A DNA stretch of 64,000 bases from Trichostrongylus colubriformis (taxonomy: Eukaryota; Nematoda; Chromadorea; Rhabditida; Trichostrongylidae), in assembly GCA_963978905.1 (NCBI GenBank), contig OZ022256.1, positions 48,346,001 through 48,410,000 of the forward strand, given 5' to 3'. Of this stretch, positions 35,650-46,399 are shown in pieces. Positions within the stretch are counted from its first letter, which is position 1. Each line of letters opens with the position of its first letter. The notes below the pieces were generated by a model. The model searched no databases and was not told where the DNA came from. It saw only the letters and a list, made by a program, of their open reading frames with translations. The position numbers were made by a program, and so were the translations under genes.

Positions 35650-36880
35650 CTAAGAAATCAGAATCTTCTCTGCATTAAGTTAGTTTTCAGAAAGTTTGTT
35701 TCTGATATTTCTGAGGTTTTTGATTTCGTCTGGAAGGCGGTCTTCGGTCGCTACGTTGAGAACTATAGAGCATCGAAATACACATGTAATTACCAAAAAT
35801 CTGAAGCTGGGTGAGTGTTCGAGTTATTGTCCGATGGTATTGTAGACAGTGAAGCATAGGGAGTTGTCCCAGTGAAGCAAATTTTCGAATATTACCCGAT
35901 GTACTGTACCTCAATGTGTATCGTGCGACATGCTCTTCATGTTAATAAGAGGTTTTGTGTTCTCACATTTGCGAAGACGAAGTCAGCCCTGATACGAAAC
36001 CGGTGAACATTCTTTTATTTCTAACAGTGCGAATACATCGTGCGAGACTGACTGGATATTCACGCATTGTTGTATTGTTGTATTGCTAATATGTTTGTTC
36101 TACCTTTTATGGACTGCAGTAATATTTGTGCAGAAAATACTCTAGAAGCCATAACACGTTACTATTAGATAATTTGCATATCACTTACTTGAGATGGCGG
36201 TAGATTAGCGTATGGGTTCGTGTGCATTTGATTCCTATTGACTACTTCTCTCGCTGCGTGCGTATAGGTAGTGCAGTTTTAAGTATTGTGTGCTTTGTAT
36301 GTTGTACAAATTTTTGAGAAATCATCAAAAATGATAAGAGTTGAGTTGTAAAAAAGTCCCACACTCATCATCGGTATCTCATCACGACTTGTAACTATCG
36401 TTTTTGCTTTACATGATACATTGCAATGTCATCTGATTTGTTCACTTAAATTGTTTCTTTTACTTGTGGATAAACTTACCTCCACATGACTCTTACGCTT
36501 ACGGTAACCACGTATCGGGTGAAAGATGCGATCCATTCATTGTGTGGCATTTTTCGATAACTGGGACGATCCTCCACACGTGTTCTCGTTGATTACAGAG
36601 TTCTTCAAATAATCACTTTGTTTATCACTGTGAAAGGGATAGATTTTAGGATACGAGTGCTCAGCATCCCAGGGTCAGCTTGTGATATGGTAGCCGGGAT
36701 AGTTTGTGGAAGGCGTACGTAAGAGGATATCAGAGGCGTAAGCCCTATATGGCGACTAGATTTTTTTTCAGTCGTTTAGTCGAAAATAACCTGTGGGAGC
36801 ATAAGCAACGGGTGCTTGGATTTCGCGTGTCAAGTTAATCTGTTATATTTGCATAAGAGACAAGACATACCTTGCGAGAA
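35650..36880 (+). other. 3' flank of the HMG gene, no further gene seen
   Basis: This is AT-rich sequence with no exon chain. The last 200 bp may be 5' leader of the LINE that follows. No polyadenylation signal could be chosen with confidence. Confidence 0.35.
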
Positions 36881-39596
36881 ATTGCAGAAATGCCTGGGCA
36901 CCAGCGTCAGGCCCAGGTGACAGGTCGGCAGATGGAGAATCCCAGTCACAGCAAATATGTCTAAAGCTGCACAAAGAATCAGGAGTAAAGCTAGAACGTC
37001 ACTTGAAAGTGGCGCAAAACCCTCACCTGAGTTCTGTGGTCAGTATGAGAGGGCTACCGAGGGGTGAACGACCTCGACCAAAGAAGTTAGTTCGAATGGG
37101 GCTCTAATGTGGGATCACTGACCAGCTAGTACAGGGGGATAGCTGACTTAATGATACGCAGGAGATCCCCAGTCCTATGCCTTCAGGAAACACGCGGGAC
37201 GGGGCTAAAGCTAGGGAGATCGGTGGTGGAGTCAAACTCTTCTACAATGGAGGGGACACCAAACGAAACGGCGTAGCCATAGCCGCAGAAGTCCCTCAAA
37301 TACCGTGTCTCTGCAGTGGACAGGATCAACGACCGAATCATGGCTGTAAGGATAAGCACAAAGGAGAGGTACTGGCTCATTATGACCGCCTGCGCACCTC
37401 GAGCAGGCTAACCCGAAATGGAAAACGACGAGTTCTATGTAAGCCTCGATGAAGCCATCAGTGCAGCCCCGGGGAATGTCTACTTCACTATAGCGAGCGA
37501 CCTGAACGGTCACGTCGGAAGTGATAGGAAAGGACTCGAGAGAGTGTACGCGGCAGAGAAATCGGGAAAGGAATGCTGAGAAAAAGATTTTGACTTGACT
37601 TCAGCCCGTAACCTGGCTATCTGTAGTAAGTTCTTTGCGAAAAGGGAAACTCAGAAGGTAAGCAGAGGATTGGATGATGGAAGCTACACAGAATGGAGAG
37701 GGATGAACTAAAAAGGAGGTTAATGAAAGATGGCCTTTCAGACCCCGGCGGTAGAGTTCAGGCGACCTGGGATAGGGCCACAAGGTCATCCTATGGTAAG
37801 CGAAAGAAACACTGAATGAAACTCGAGGTGACTTCAGAAGAGATAAAGCGGCGTGGTTTCGGAACGAAGAGGCTCAGCGAGTGGTGAAACGGAAGAAGGA
37901 AGCATAGAAACGCTGGCAGACAGCGCGGAGCCCAGAAGACCTCGCCGTCTATAAAAGTTGCAAGAGGCTCGCCAAGGCAGCCATAGCCAAACCAAAACAT
38001 GGAAATGGATGCTTTGTATGAGAAGTTCAGAGCGGGGAGGCGGAGAAGTTCGTCTTCAGGCTGGCCTGAGCCGCACATCGCATCACCCAAGACATCAGGG
38101 TGGTAAAGACCATGAAAAGCAGCACCGGTATCATCTTAAGGGAACAAGCTGAGGTAAAATGGAGGTGGCAAGAGTACTTCGATGGGCTTCTGAACGAGGA
38201 GTTTCAGAAGCCCAGAGAGTGAGGCCACGGCTGGCTCAATCATACTTTGCGCGAATGGAGAGGTCCGTCTCATGCTAGGAAGACCGGGAAGACGGTTGGT
38301 TCATGTAGGGTACCGACAGATGTATGGAAGGCGCTGGGAGAGTACGGTATATGGTGGCTTACTTAACCTAAGCACCGTAGTTGAAGAGAGGATCCCAAAT
38401 GGTTGGAGGATTAGTACGATCGTCAACATCCTCAAGGAGAGGTGATTCTATGTAATGCCCCAACTACCAAAGGATAAAATTGACAGCGCACACCACGAAA
38501 CTGTACGAGAGGGAGGCTGATTGATTCGAGGCTGAGGGAACTAGTTCCTATCTCTAAAGAACAGTTCGGGTTCATGCCTGGAAAATCTACACCGACACTA
38601 TCTTCATCGCTGGGCAGGTGATGGAGAAGTATCGAGAAAAGCGGCGACCATGTTACCTGGCGTCTTTCGACCTTGAGAAGGCCTCCGACCGTCTCCCAAA
38701 GCCAGTATTCTGGGACGCGCTCCGAGAACTCCGTGTACCGGAGGCTGGTCGCCCTAATAAGGGATATGTTAGACAGTGACAAGAAAGCGACACGCACACC
38801 ACACGAGCTGTCGAATGAAGTAGATATTACGGTAGGGGTGCATCAAAGATCGGTCCTAAGCCCCTTCCTCTTCCCCCATCACTCTAGATGTGATGGCGGA
38901 AAACCTGATCGAGGGACTGCTAAAGACCATACGCCGATGACATAGCTATGACAGCGGACAGTAAAGAAGAACATGAGGCAAAAGCGCAGATGACTGGACA
39001 GGCTTGTAGAGAACGGACTCCGACTGAACGTCAAAAAGACTAAATTCAGAAACTTCCAAGCGTGCCTAGAACCGATGGCGGGCTGCCATGGGGAAACGAT
39101 CAAAAGAGTAGAAAGCTTCCGATTCCTCGGTAGTGAACTAGCGACTGATGGTACGTGGACCGGGCGGTTAAGGACCGAAGAAACGCGGGATGGATCAAAT
39201 GGAGAGAGTCCTTGGGATTCTGTGCGATCGACGGTGCTCTAGGACGCTCCAGGGCAAAGTGTACCGAGCGGTAGGCCTGCAGTGCTGTACGGGAGCGAAT
39301 GCTGGCCCGAAACAAAGGTATAGAAAGACAATTGCACGCGGCTGAAATGAGAATGTTGAGCCTGCGGATGGACGCGACTGGACAATGTCAGGAACGAAGA
39401 CGGGACAGCGATCATGGAGACGGCTCCCGTTCAGCTGATGTTGAGGGAGCAGCTGCTGCGATGGTGCGGACACGTACTGAGTAGACCAGAGAATCATTCC
39501 ACAAAGAAAGCATTAGAGTTCGAAGCGCAAGGGAAGCAACCACGTGGAGCCTCAAAGAAGAGATGGGGATGTCATCAAGAACGACCCCACTGAAGT
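36881..39596 (+). pseudogene. decayed RTE-type LINE (endonuclease and reverse transcriptase)
   Basis: The plus strand retains the order of an RTE/BovB-like element, but it is split by frameshifts and stops. Endonuclease pieces are at about 37177-37300 (AREIGGGVKLFYNGGDTKRNGVAIA) and 37418-37560 (ENDEFYVSLDEAISAAPGNV, then SDLNGHVGSDRKGLERVY). Reverse-transcriptase pieces run from about 38553: EQFGFMPGKST, then in another frame FDLEKASDRLPKPVFWDALR. Further pieces are VGVHQRSVLSPFLFP near 38835 and YADDIA near 38932. A C-terminal piece continues to about 39590. The catalytic YADD is still readable. The element cannot be autonomous. It is cut at its 3' end by a PIF-type MITE. Confidence 0.8.
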
Positions 39597-39957
39597 GGAC
39601 CCGACGCCGACACCAGCGGACGACGGCAAATTCAGGTGCCCGTCGCCGTCCGCGGCGGCACTCTGGTGACGCGCTCCGTTTGTTAAACGCTCAACCCAAC
39701 CACACTACAATATGATGATTGGGGCGAGAGCTCATCAGTTCGAGCTTGAATCTTGGCACAGTGCCAAACCATGCATGATGATCGTAGCGAGAGCCCACCA
39801 GTTCGAATCATGGCGTGATGCCAAGCTATAGGAATTTCGACTGAATTCGTGAGCTCTCGCCACGATCATTATACTGTAGTGTGGTTAAGTCAAGCTTTTC
39901 ATAAACGGAACCCGTTACCGGAGTGCTGGCGTCGGGGCGCAAAGTATGAATGCTGCC
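39597..39957. mobile_element. PIF/Harbinger-type MITE, left end eroded
   Basis: The right end GCAAAGTATGAATGCTGCC resembles the family tip. The left end begins inside the arm (CGACGCCGACACCAGCGG), so the outermost bases are lost. Inner inverted pairs are ACCACACTACAATATGATGA with its complement near 39875, and GAGAGCCCACCAGTTCGA with a partner around 39850. It is closely related to 52073-52495 and 31089-31429. Confidence 0.65.
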
Positions 39958-40259
39958 TTGGATGTGTTCGATGGTTCAGTGTGTGAATGTTGTACGGACG
40001 TTACTCGCAGCTCAGACATTTCCTTATCGCACGTCAATCTTGGGTAATCAAACCTTGGCTTACCTAGTAAAAGAAAAACTAGCTTAAGAGGCTAGAAAAC
40101 AAAAAAAAATTATCACTACTATCGATCTTCTTGCCTTTTATACCCCTTAGATTTTTGGCGCGCGAATGAATAATGATCTTTCCGCGCTGTTGATCGGGGG
40201 TGGTCAAACCTACTGAAACACATCATTACAGACAATAAAAATACAAAAATGCAAAAATA

Positions 40260-41542
40260 TTAGGTTGTTGCAAAATTAATTTCGAAAATGGACCGCATAC
40301 TTCAAACTACTATAAGTCAGCTTAAACACAAGTTTATAAATCGAAGTAAAAACCATCAGAATCTACACACTTTTGCCAACGAAAAGGCAATAAATCTAAG
40401 CCTTCACTATAAAAACTACTATCACGAGAATCAACGAAGTCAAGGAAGGCACATTCAACATCGTCCAAATTAGTAAATTGTTTCTGACGCAGATGAGAAT
40501 TGAGGGCTCGAAAAAAGTGATAGTCTGTTGGGGAAAGGTCGGGAGAATATGCTGGGTGAGGGAGAACTTCTATACCCAAGTGGGTCAATTTTTGCCGAGT
40601 GATTTGTGAGGTGTGTGGCCTTGCGTTGTCCTGCAACAGGATCGGCCCTCCTCTACTCACCACCGCCGGCCACAATTTTTGCAACTTTCTATACATTTGC
40701 TCCAGATGACAACAGTAAGACTCTGCTGTGACTGGCTGACCAGGTTGCAAGAAACTGTAATGGATTACACCTTTACAACACCACCACACAGTAATCATAA
40801 CCTTTTTAGGGTGAAGGCCGGGTTTAGGAAAAGTTTTTGGAGGAGCATCCTTATCTACCCAGACTAATCCCCGCTTCCTGTTATCATAAAGAACCCATTT
40901 TTCATCTATATTTATAATACGGTTTACAAATGGCTCATTTTTATGGCGAACTAGGAGATTAGAGCAGGTGTCGAAACGTGCCAGACGCTGCTCATCGGTC
41001 AGGTCATGAGGCACCCACTTCGACATCTTCTTCACCTTGCCGATTGTCAGCAGATGTCTGGCCACTGTAGAGTAATGTACGCCTAGGTCTTCTGCCAACG
41101 TACGAGTATTCGTCTCCGGATTTGCTTCGACGGCTCTCCTTAAATCTTGATCATTAAGCGATAACCTGCGGCCGCGACCCGACTTCTCTTCGAGATCAAA
41201 ATCGCCAGAAGCAAATTTTTTAAACCAGAGCTCCACTGTTCGTTCGCAAGGACAATTCGTCCCAAAAACACTGCTAAGATTACGAGCTGCCTCCGCTGCG
41301 GAGTGTTCCAATTTAAACTCATAAGCATGATGACTCGATAGTCGCGTCGGTTCATGATTATACGCAGCCCTGGAAAAGGCCGGCTGGAAAACTTAGAGCG
41401 ACATTCATAGAAGTTTCTGAAAGAGCAGAAAAAAACCCACCAAATGGTATGCCTGGCGTTCCTTGGGATGGAACAGTTCAGGGCAAAAAATCTACTTATT
41501 TATACATACCTTGAAACCGAAATTAATTTTGCAACAACCTAA
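40260..41542 (-). mobile_element. mariner transposon, 1,283 bp (Hsmar1/SETMAR-like, resembles hookworm 'bandit')
   Basis: Termini TTAGGTTGTTGCAAAATTAA and TTAATTTTGCAACAACCTAA form about 28-bp inverted repeats (with GAAA/TTTC following). Both are flanked by TA (40258-40259, 41543-41544). The element is full length and carries a nearly complete transposase on the minus strand. The paralogous segment at about 45515 shows the empty site with a single TA. The resemblance to 'bandit' rests on remembered length, termini and transposase kinship to SETMAR, not on a search. Confidence 0.9.
40334..41355 (-). pseudogene. mariner transposase with one frameshift near the N-terminus
   Basis: The transposase binds its inverted repeats and cuts and pastes the element at TA. 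From ATG at 41355 the frame reads MNRRDYRVIML, then loses register. One base is missing near 41330, where YEFKLEH would be expected. From there 325 residues run open to the stop at 40334. The N-terminal helix-turn-helix pair is present (ERTVELWFKKFASGDFD; GVHYSTVARHL), as is the WVPHDLTDEQ linker. Catalytic aspartates are all intact: IDEKWVLYDN, LLQDNARPH, and PDLSPTDYHFF with 34 residues between the last two (DD34D). With the frameshift no normal start precedes the DNA-binding domain; in-frame ATGs lie only downstream (about MSKWVPHD). The copy is young but probably inactive unless the indel is an assembly error. Confidence 0.85.
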
Positions 41543-42116
41543 TACAACAAGATAATACCAAAAGGATCACTGTCGTCTTTGCGAAATTTCCGCCGTCGAC
41601 GAGTCTCCGTGCTGTGCTTCCAACTTGGCCGATTGTTACTTTTTCCTTAGCAGTCTGTCGCGCAGATCCTTCTCAGCATCAGAAACAGGGCATTGTCGTG
41701 ACTTCCCTCCGACTCATCGTAGATCACACCTGGTGGGCGCGCGGGTCCCGATCTACCGGTCGGAAGTAATGGCGGGAAAATGCCTTTATAAGGCGCCGCA
41801 GTTTGTCAGTGGGTGTCTTCCGTCAGTTGCGGTCCATCGTGTGTGCTCCGGTCCAGTGGTCCATGGTCGCCGCCCTCAACGACCACTCCCGCCATCGTCT
41901 CGTCCTATTCTGTCTGTGCTCATGTGCCACGTAGCCAACGCCGACGAGGAACCTGCGTATGGAAAAGCAGTTGGGGAACGGAAACCCGCCAGTCCTCCCG
42001 TAAGCAATGAGCGACTGGGTCCGACCCGTAAGTCAGTAGGATATGTTTAATGTGTATTTAGCTCTTCATTGCTTTATTGCTATTGATGCATTGTCGCCCA
42101 TACATCTATGTACGTA

Positions 42117-43697
42117 CAGTGTGTCCCAAAAGTATAGGTCCACCCTATTTTTCATCCATATCTCCAGAATGGACCAGCGATTCCTTTCCAAATTTTCATC
42201 TGTGGTACCTGATCACAGTAGCGATCAAACGCCTCAGTAAAATTGGAGACATAAAATTGCAAAATTTTATTTGCTTTTTTTTCAAAAATAAGGGTGTCCC
42301 AAAAGTATAGGTCCACTCAGTCTTTCCGCCTTGCTACCTTCGAGAGGTAAGTTGTGAGGTAAATGTGTTGACGCATCCTTCTGAGATTTACTCTACAGTG
42401 CCATGCCACGTGGTACGCACTTATCCGAGTACGAAAAAGGACAAATTCTGGCCTACAAGGATGTGGAACTCAGCAATCGCAAAATTCTGAGAAGATGGGC
42501 CTATTCCACAACTTGATCGACAGCTTCTGTAGCACCAAGGACCTGTACGGAACGAAAAAGAGAAGTGGAAGGCCGCAGAAGCTTTCTGAGAGGGAGAAGC
42601 GTCGGATCCTCGACGCTGCGTCCAATTCCAGAAAGGGTGTTTGTCGGCTGTGCTGGGAACTGGCACCTAATGTATGTACGTACCGCTGTTTATATGGTAG
42701 TAAATTACTTTCTAGAACGTCCTGATAAGCCCTGGAGTCTATACGATGCGTGATGAATAGTATCCTGCTTTTACCAAAGCGAGAGAAGGCGGCCCAAACC
42801 ATAAAATTACCACCAGCAAATCCGCGCCTCGAGAAGTGGCGCGGCTCCTCCCTCAAATCCTTCCAGTGACTTGCCAAGCCATCGGGTTCATCCAATTTTG
42901 AATTTTCTCATCAGAAAAGATACCGGCAACGCTATTACTGATACGCCGTGAACTATACTACGTCAATAATGTAACCCTGCAGACTACCTCATCCCATTGA
43001 TGCGTCCAGCTGACATTTTACTTGGCAAAATGGATTTGAGCCTCTTCGTGTGCCCTCGTGAGGTATGGCGTGGACGAGAGCCATCTTCGCTCGAAGTGAG
43101 GAGACGGCTTGAGCAGACGGTGCGCAGTGTTTTTCGATACAGTAGGTGTCAGTTCCCTGCACAGCAGACAAACACCCTTTCTGGAATTGGACGCAGCGCT
43201 GAGGATCCGACGCTTCTGCCTCTCAGAAAGCTTCTGCGGTCTTCCACTTCTCTTTTTCGTTCCGTACAGGTCCTTGGTGCTACAGAAGCTGTCGATCAAG
43301 TTGTGAAATAGGCCCATCTTCTCAGAAATTTTGCGATTGCTGAGTCCCACATCCTTGTAGGCCAGAATTTGTCCTTTTTCGTACTCGGATAAGTGCGTAC
43401 CGCGTGGCATGGCACTGTAGAGTAAATCTCAGAAGGATGCGTCAACACATTTACTTCACAACTTACCTCTCGAAGGTAGCAAGGCGGAAAGACTGAGTGG
43501 ACCTATACTTTTGGGACACCCCTATTTTTGAATAAAAAAGCAAATAAAATTTTGCGATTCTATGTCTCCAATTTTACTGAGGCGTTTGATCGCTACAGTG
43601 ATCAGGTACCACAGATGAAAATTTGGAAAGGAATCGCTGGTCCATTCTGGAGATATGGATGAAAAATAGGGTGGACCTATACTTTTGGGACACACTG
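42117..43697. mobile_element. palindromic Tc-like transposon with nested terminal repeats
   Basis: Outer ends CAGTGTGTCCCAAAAGTATA and the complement are flanked by TA (42115-42116, 43698-43699). A second copy of the tip, GGGTGTCCCAAAAGTATAGG, lies 175 bp inside each end (about 42292 and 43523). The arms stay complementary for roughly 540 bp, well into transposase coding sequence. The first helix-turn-helix (start MPRGTHLSEYEKG) is therefore encoded twice, facing inward from both ends. The unique centre (about 42670-43150) holds a truncated catalytic segment. The structure is a head-to-head duplication of the 5' end of a Tc1/Tc3-like element. Confidence 0.8.
42740..43410 (-). pseudogene. truncated Tc-like transposase
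   Basis: From ATG at 43410 the minus strand encodes about 130 residues. These are a helix-turn-helix (YEKGQILAYKDVGLSNRKIS), a GRPQ-type hook (KKRSGRPQKLSERQ) and a second DNA-binding region, then a stop near 43018. A further piece at about 42895-42740 in another frame resembles the catalytic core (GGNFMVWAAFSRFGKSRIL). The frame then passes into antisense of the other arm. The last catalytic residue region is missing. A decayed mirror copy of the N-terminus occurs on the plus strand from 42403. No active enzyme is possible. Confidence 0.7.
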
Positions 43698-43699
43698 TA

Positions 43700-44638
43700 G
43701 TACATGAATGCTTACTAATTCAGACAGGTGGTAACCTAACATAAGGTGTTCCATGCCGGACTATTTCAAGCTATTTGCTACGGTCCTCGTATTGATCGGT
43801 CGGTTCACTTATAGTAGACGCAACGTAGTTCCACACCTATGTGGTCATGGGCGTAGGATGTACTGTGGTGCAATGCAGGGAAGTCCTCTTCAGGAGGACC
43901 GGTGTATGGTATGTGTGTGTTTCGTCGTAGGGGCAGCTAGGGCCTCAAGCGACCCGCGTAGGCAGAGCGAGAAGAGCGAGCGCGGCGTAAATCCCCGTAG
44001 ACACCCTCGCGCCGACACTGACGCTACCCCCGCCGGACTACCCCGATGCACAGCCCTGTCAGGTATGTGATATTCCGGAGCACAAGCGTTTGTGCCGGCA
44101 CGACAGGCATACTTTCCGATGATGACGATAATTTGGAACTTGGTCCTCGAAGGGAGTATCACGAAATTGACGGCAGAACCAACATCCTTCCTCACTTGAA
44201 GTGCACTGGCCAGCGCAGAACAGTAGTTTCACTCAGCAGGACACGCAATCTGGCGTTTCCCTCGTAGTGCGGGGACGAGTTCGAATAGTGTGATCCGACA
44301 CCATAGCAAAAGGCGCACCTGAGGTTAGGAGCGACGCCGTGAGACCGGGCCCCTTATTTCTATAAGGGTACTTCGACAGGATATCCTCCATAGCCTCGAC
44401 TTCTCTTGGCAGGACCTGTACCCTGCCCAAGTCTTTGTGTGAGACGACAACACCTGTCTTGATTCTTTTAACGCCCTTCTCTGCTTCACTTGGACTGCTA
44501 TGGGGGGTATCGATGGCACCTCTGTCGTCTCCCATTATCCTTCTTCGCAGAATTGTGCGATCTTCACTTGCTACCAGCACAGGCTTTCGCATCAGAGTCT
44601 TGGACGAGTCCTCATGAGCCGAGGCAGTAATTTCCTTT
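43700..44638. other. interval without an assigned gene; long minus-strand frame at 44233-44640
   Basis: A minus-strand frame from about 44640 to 44233 reads EITASAHEDSSKTLMRKPVL and continues for about 130 residues without a stop. It lies just past the calcium-channel fragment and is preceded by TTTTGCAG, a possible acceptor. I do not recognise the peptide. It may be a cytoplasmic-loop exon, or an exon of another gene, or chance. The remaining interval shows nothing I can name. Confidence 0.3.
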
Positions 44639-44795
44639 CCTCTGCAAAATATGCAAACATGAAATGATCAATTGAGGAGAGGATATTACAGCGATATGTA
44701 TTGCAGCCCATCATCACATGGCCGATACCTTCCTAATGTTATGCAGTTTATGATGATGACACACATCGTGACCCTGTCTAACCATGGACTCATCA
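44639..44795 (-). pseudogene. cca-1: exon fragment of a T-type (CaV3) calcium-channel alpha-1 subunit, frameshifted
   Basis: After a TTTAACGTTAG acceptor the minus strand reads MSPWLDRVTM CVIIINCITLGRYRPCDDG. A one-base change of frame follows at a GGG run (44707-44709), and the next frame reads CNTYRCNILSSIDHFMFAYF AEE. Together these match the domain I S1 helix, S1-S2 loop and S2 start of CaV3 channels as I know them (PW.DR..M...NC.TLG..RPC; RC.IL...D.F.FA.FA.E). An extra G in the run would explain the break. Either this is a relic copy or the assembly has one base too many. No donor follows AEE, and no other channel exon was found nearby, which favours a fragment. A competing reading treats 44645-44692 as a 48-bp intron. 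Confidence 0.55.
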
Positions 44796-45079
44796 CTAAC
44801 GTTAAACGTCCCCGCTTTCCAGTTTCTGAGACAGTTTCCTTAAAACCGCTGGTCAATCCAATTGTCTCAACATCGTCGAATCGTTTCTTGACTGATTGAG
44901 ATGGTCGACGCGTTGCAAGCACACCTGGAGTGCGACGACTAAGAACAGATCTCGGACCTCCCACATATTTGGAAAGCGACTGGAAGCTACGCAGTTCAGG
45001 GACTGGTCGCGGAGCATCCTTGGGTGAGTGGTACAAAATGCGAGCGCATCAAGCAACAGCGTTTCTATTCTCGTCGATG

Positions 45080-45660
45080 ATCACGGTGTACCAGTCTCAA
45101 ACTTGGGTAATTAAACCTTAGGACTTGTCTTTAAAAAAAACCAGCTTTAGAGAGTAGAAAACAAAAAAAAAATGATCGTTGATCTTTTTGCCTTTTACAC
45201 CCCTTGGATTTTTGACGCGCCAATGACCATGATCTTCCCGCTCTGTTGATCGAGGATGGTCAAAAGTAAGAACGAATATTCAGGACGGTCACCCGTTTCC
45301 CTGACGTCACCCTGACGTCAAAGAGAATGTAATTTGGGAGAGTCTCAGACGGCTACAGGACACGCTGCTCCCATCAAAAGACTCCTGCCCTGAAAAGGCT
45401 TAGGCAAATCTGGGAGAGCCCCAGACGGCTAGAGCAACGGGAATCGGGTGACCGTCCTGGATATTCGTTCTTGTTGGTCAAATCTACTAAAACACATCAT
45501 TACAGACAATAAAAATACAACAATACAACAAGATAACACCAAAAAGATCCTGTCGTCTTTGCGACAAACGCAGCCAAAGCAGCGGTGGAGGATGCCTGAA
45601 CAGAAACAAGTAGCGAAGTCTCACAGGAAAAGCGGACACTGTGACGGCGCGGGACTAACG
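45080..45660 (+). repeat. paralogous repeat segment 2, interrupted by a 210-bp MITE
   Basis: The partner of 40020-41640. It keeps GATGGTCAAA...TCTACTAAAACACATCATTACAG around the MITE. It also keeps the uninterrupted AATACAACAAGATAACACC, where segment 1 carries its mariner. An AG-rich low-complexity run occurs near 45660-45690. Confidence 0.7.
45265..45474. mobile_element. Mutator-like MITE, 210 bp, relative of the one at 19228-19473
   Basis: Ends AGTAAGAACGAATATTCAGG and CCTGGATATTCGTTCTTGT are inverted repeats continuing through ACGGTCACCCG. TGGTCAAA precedes (45257-45264) and follows (45475-45482). The paralogous segment at about 40200-40210 has the site once. The core 'ccctgaaaaggcttaggcaaatctgggagagcc' is shared with the satellite insertion. 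Confidence 0.75.
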
Positions 45661-45733
45661 ATAGGGAGAAGAAGAAGAAGAAACTTGCCCAAGAGAATAG
45701 GAGAATCTCAAGAGAAACCTCCTTACTACCTGA

Positions 45734-46399
45734 GACTGCGTTCATACCTAACTGAATGCGATTTTTGGCGCATCGCCGTAAAGTTAAATATACATATCGA
45801 TCGGGAAAATGGCGCATTTGCGCATAAGCGAATTGGGAGAATCGGCGCATTCGCGTCATACGTGAAATACGTATCGATCAAGAAAATGAAAGTATTGACG
45901 CATCCGCGATTTGAGAGAATTGGCGGATTGGCGCATCCGCGAGAGAATTGGCTCATTCGCGTCAAGAGGGTGTGTGCACTTATGACGGAAAATCGCGTGG
46001 GTGCCTGCGAAGAGCGGCTCGGCGGGTGCGAGTACCAGTGGCAGGGCATGGCAGCCTCAAGCGAGGCAGTGTGGCATGGGTGGAAGTGCAGAGGTGACGC
46101 AGCCACTCTCTGCCGGGCTCCCAAGGGTAATCGATACGGCAAGTTGTGCTGATGGCGCCGCGAAGCGTTCTCCGTCATAAGTGCACATACCCGCGTCAAG
46201 GATAAGACACACATATCGATTGGAAAAGTAAGAGTATCGGCGATCCGCGATTGAAGAGAATTGGTGGATCGGCGCGTCCGCGATTTTGGCTATTTGCCAC
46301 AATGCAAGTGAACTGACGTGGTGGTACGTGCATCGCCAACCGGATGTGCCGATACGCCGATGCGCCAAAAATCTCATTCAGTTGGGTATGAACGCAGCC
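45734..46399. mobile_element. PIF-type MITE, 666 bp, related to the 347-bp satellite
   Basis: The left end is GACTGCGTTCATACCTAACTGAATG. The right end is CATTCAGTTGGGTATGAACGCAGCC, followed by TAA (left neighbour TGA). Inner landmarks GCGCATCGCCGTAAAGTTAA, CGATCGGGAAAATGGCGCAT and GACGCATCCGCGATTTGAG are all present, complemented, in the satellite monomers at 16.2-20.3 kb. Minor cross-similarity to the 10.3-kb foldback occurs around 46138-46180 (CGCCGCGAAGCG). The 234- and 162-residue open frames across it are repeat artefacts. Confidence 0.75.

Larger units (their letters stand above)
40020..41640 (+). repeat. paralogous repeat segment 1, interrupted by a mariner
   Basis: Positions 40035-40259 plus 41543-41600 align with 45100-45264 plus 45475-45560. 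Shared landmarks are 'cttgccttttataccccttag', GGTGGTCAAA, 'aacacatcattacagac' and 'acaacaagataa'. Segment 1 holds a mariner where segment 2 is uninterrupted. Segment 2 holds a 210-bp MITE where segment 1 is uninterrupted. The repeat itself has no recognisable coding content. Confidence 0.75.

Noticed and set aside
40334..41311. 325-codon mariner frame as an autonomous active transposase
   Set aside because: The frame has no ATG before the DNA-binding domain. The natural start at 41355 is out of frame because of a one-base deletion.
44645..44692. A 48-bp intron (GTAATA...TTTGCAG) joining the channel fragment to the 44233-44640 frame
   Set aside because: The 'intron' itself encodes RCNILSSIDHFMFAYFAEE, a strong CaV3 S2 match, so the frameshift reading is preferred. 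RNA evidence would be needed to exclude it fully.
45448..46377. Open frames of 234 and 162 codons
   Set aside because: They lie across the MITEs at 45265-45474 and 45734-46399 and the repeat edge. The sequence is explained by inverted repeats.
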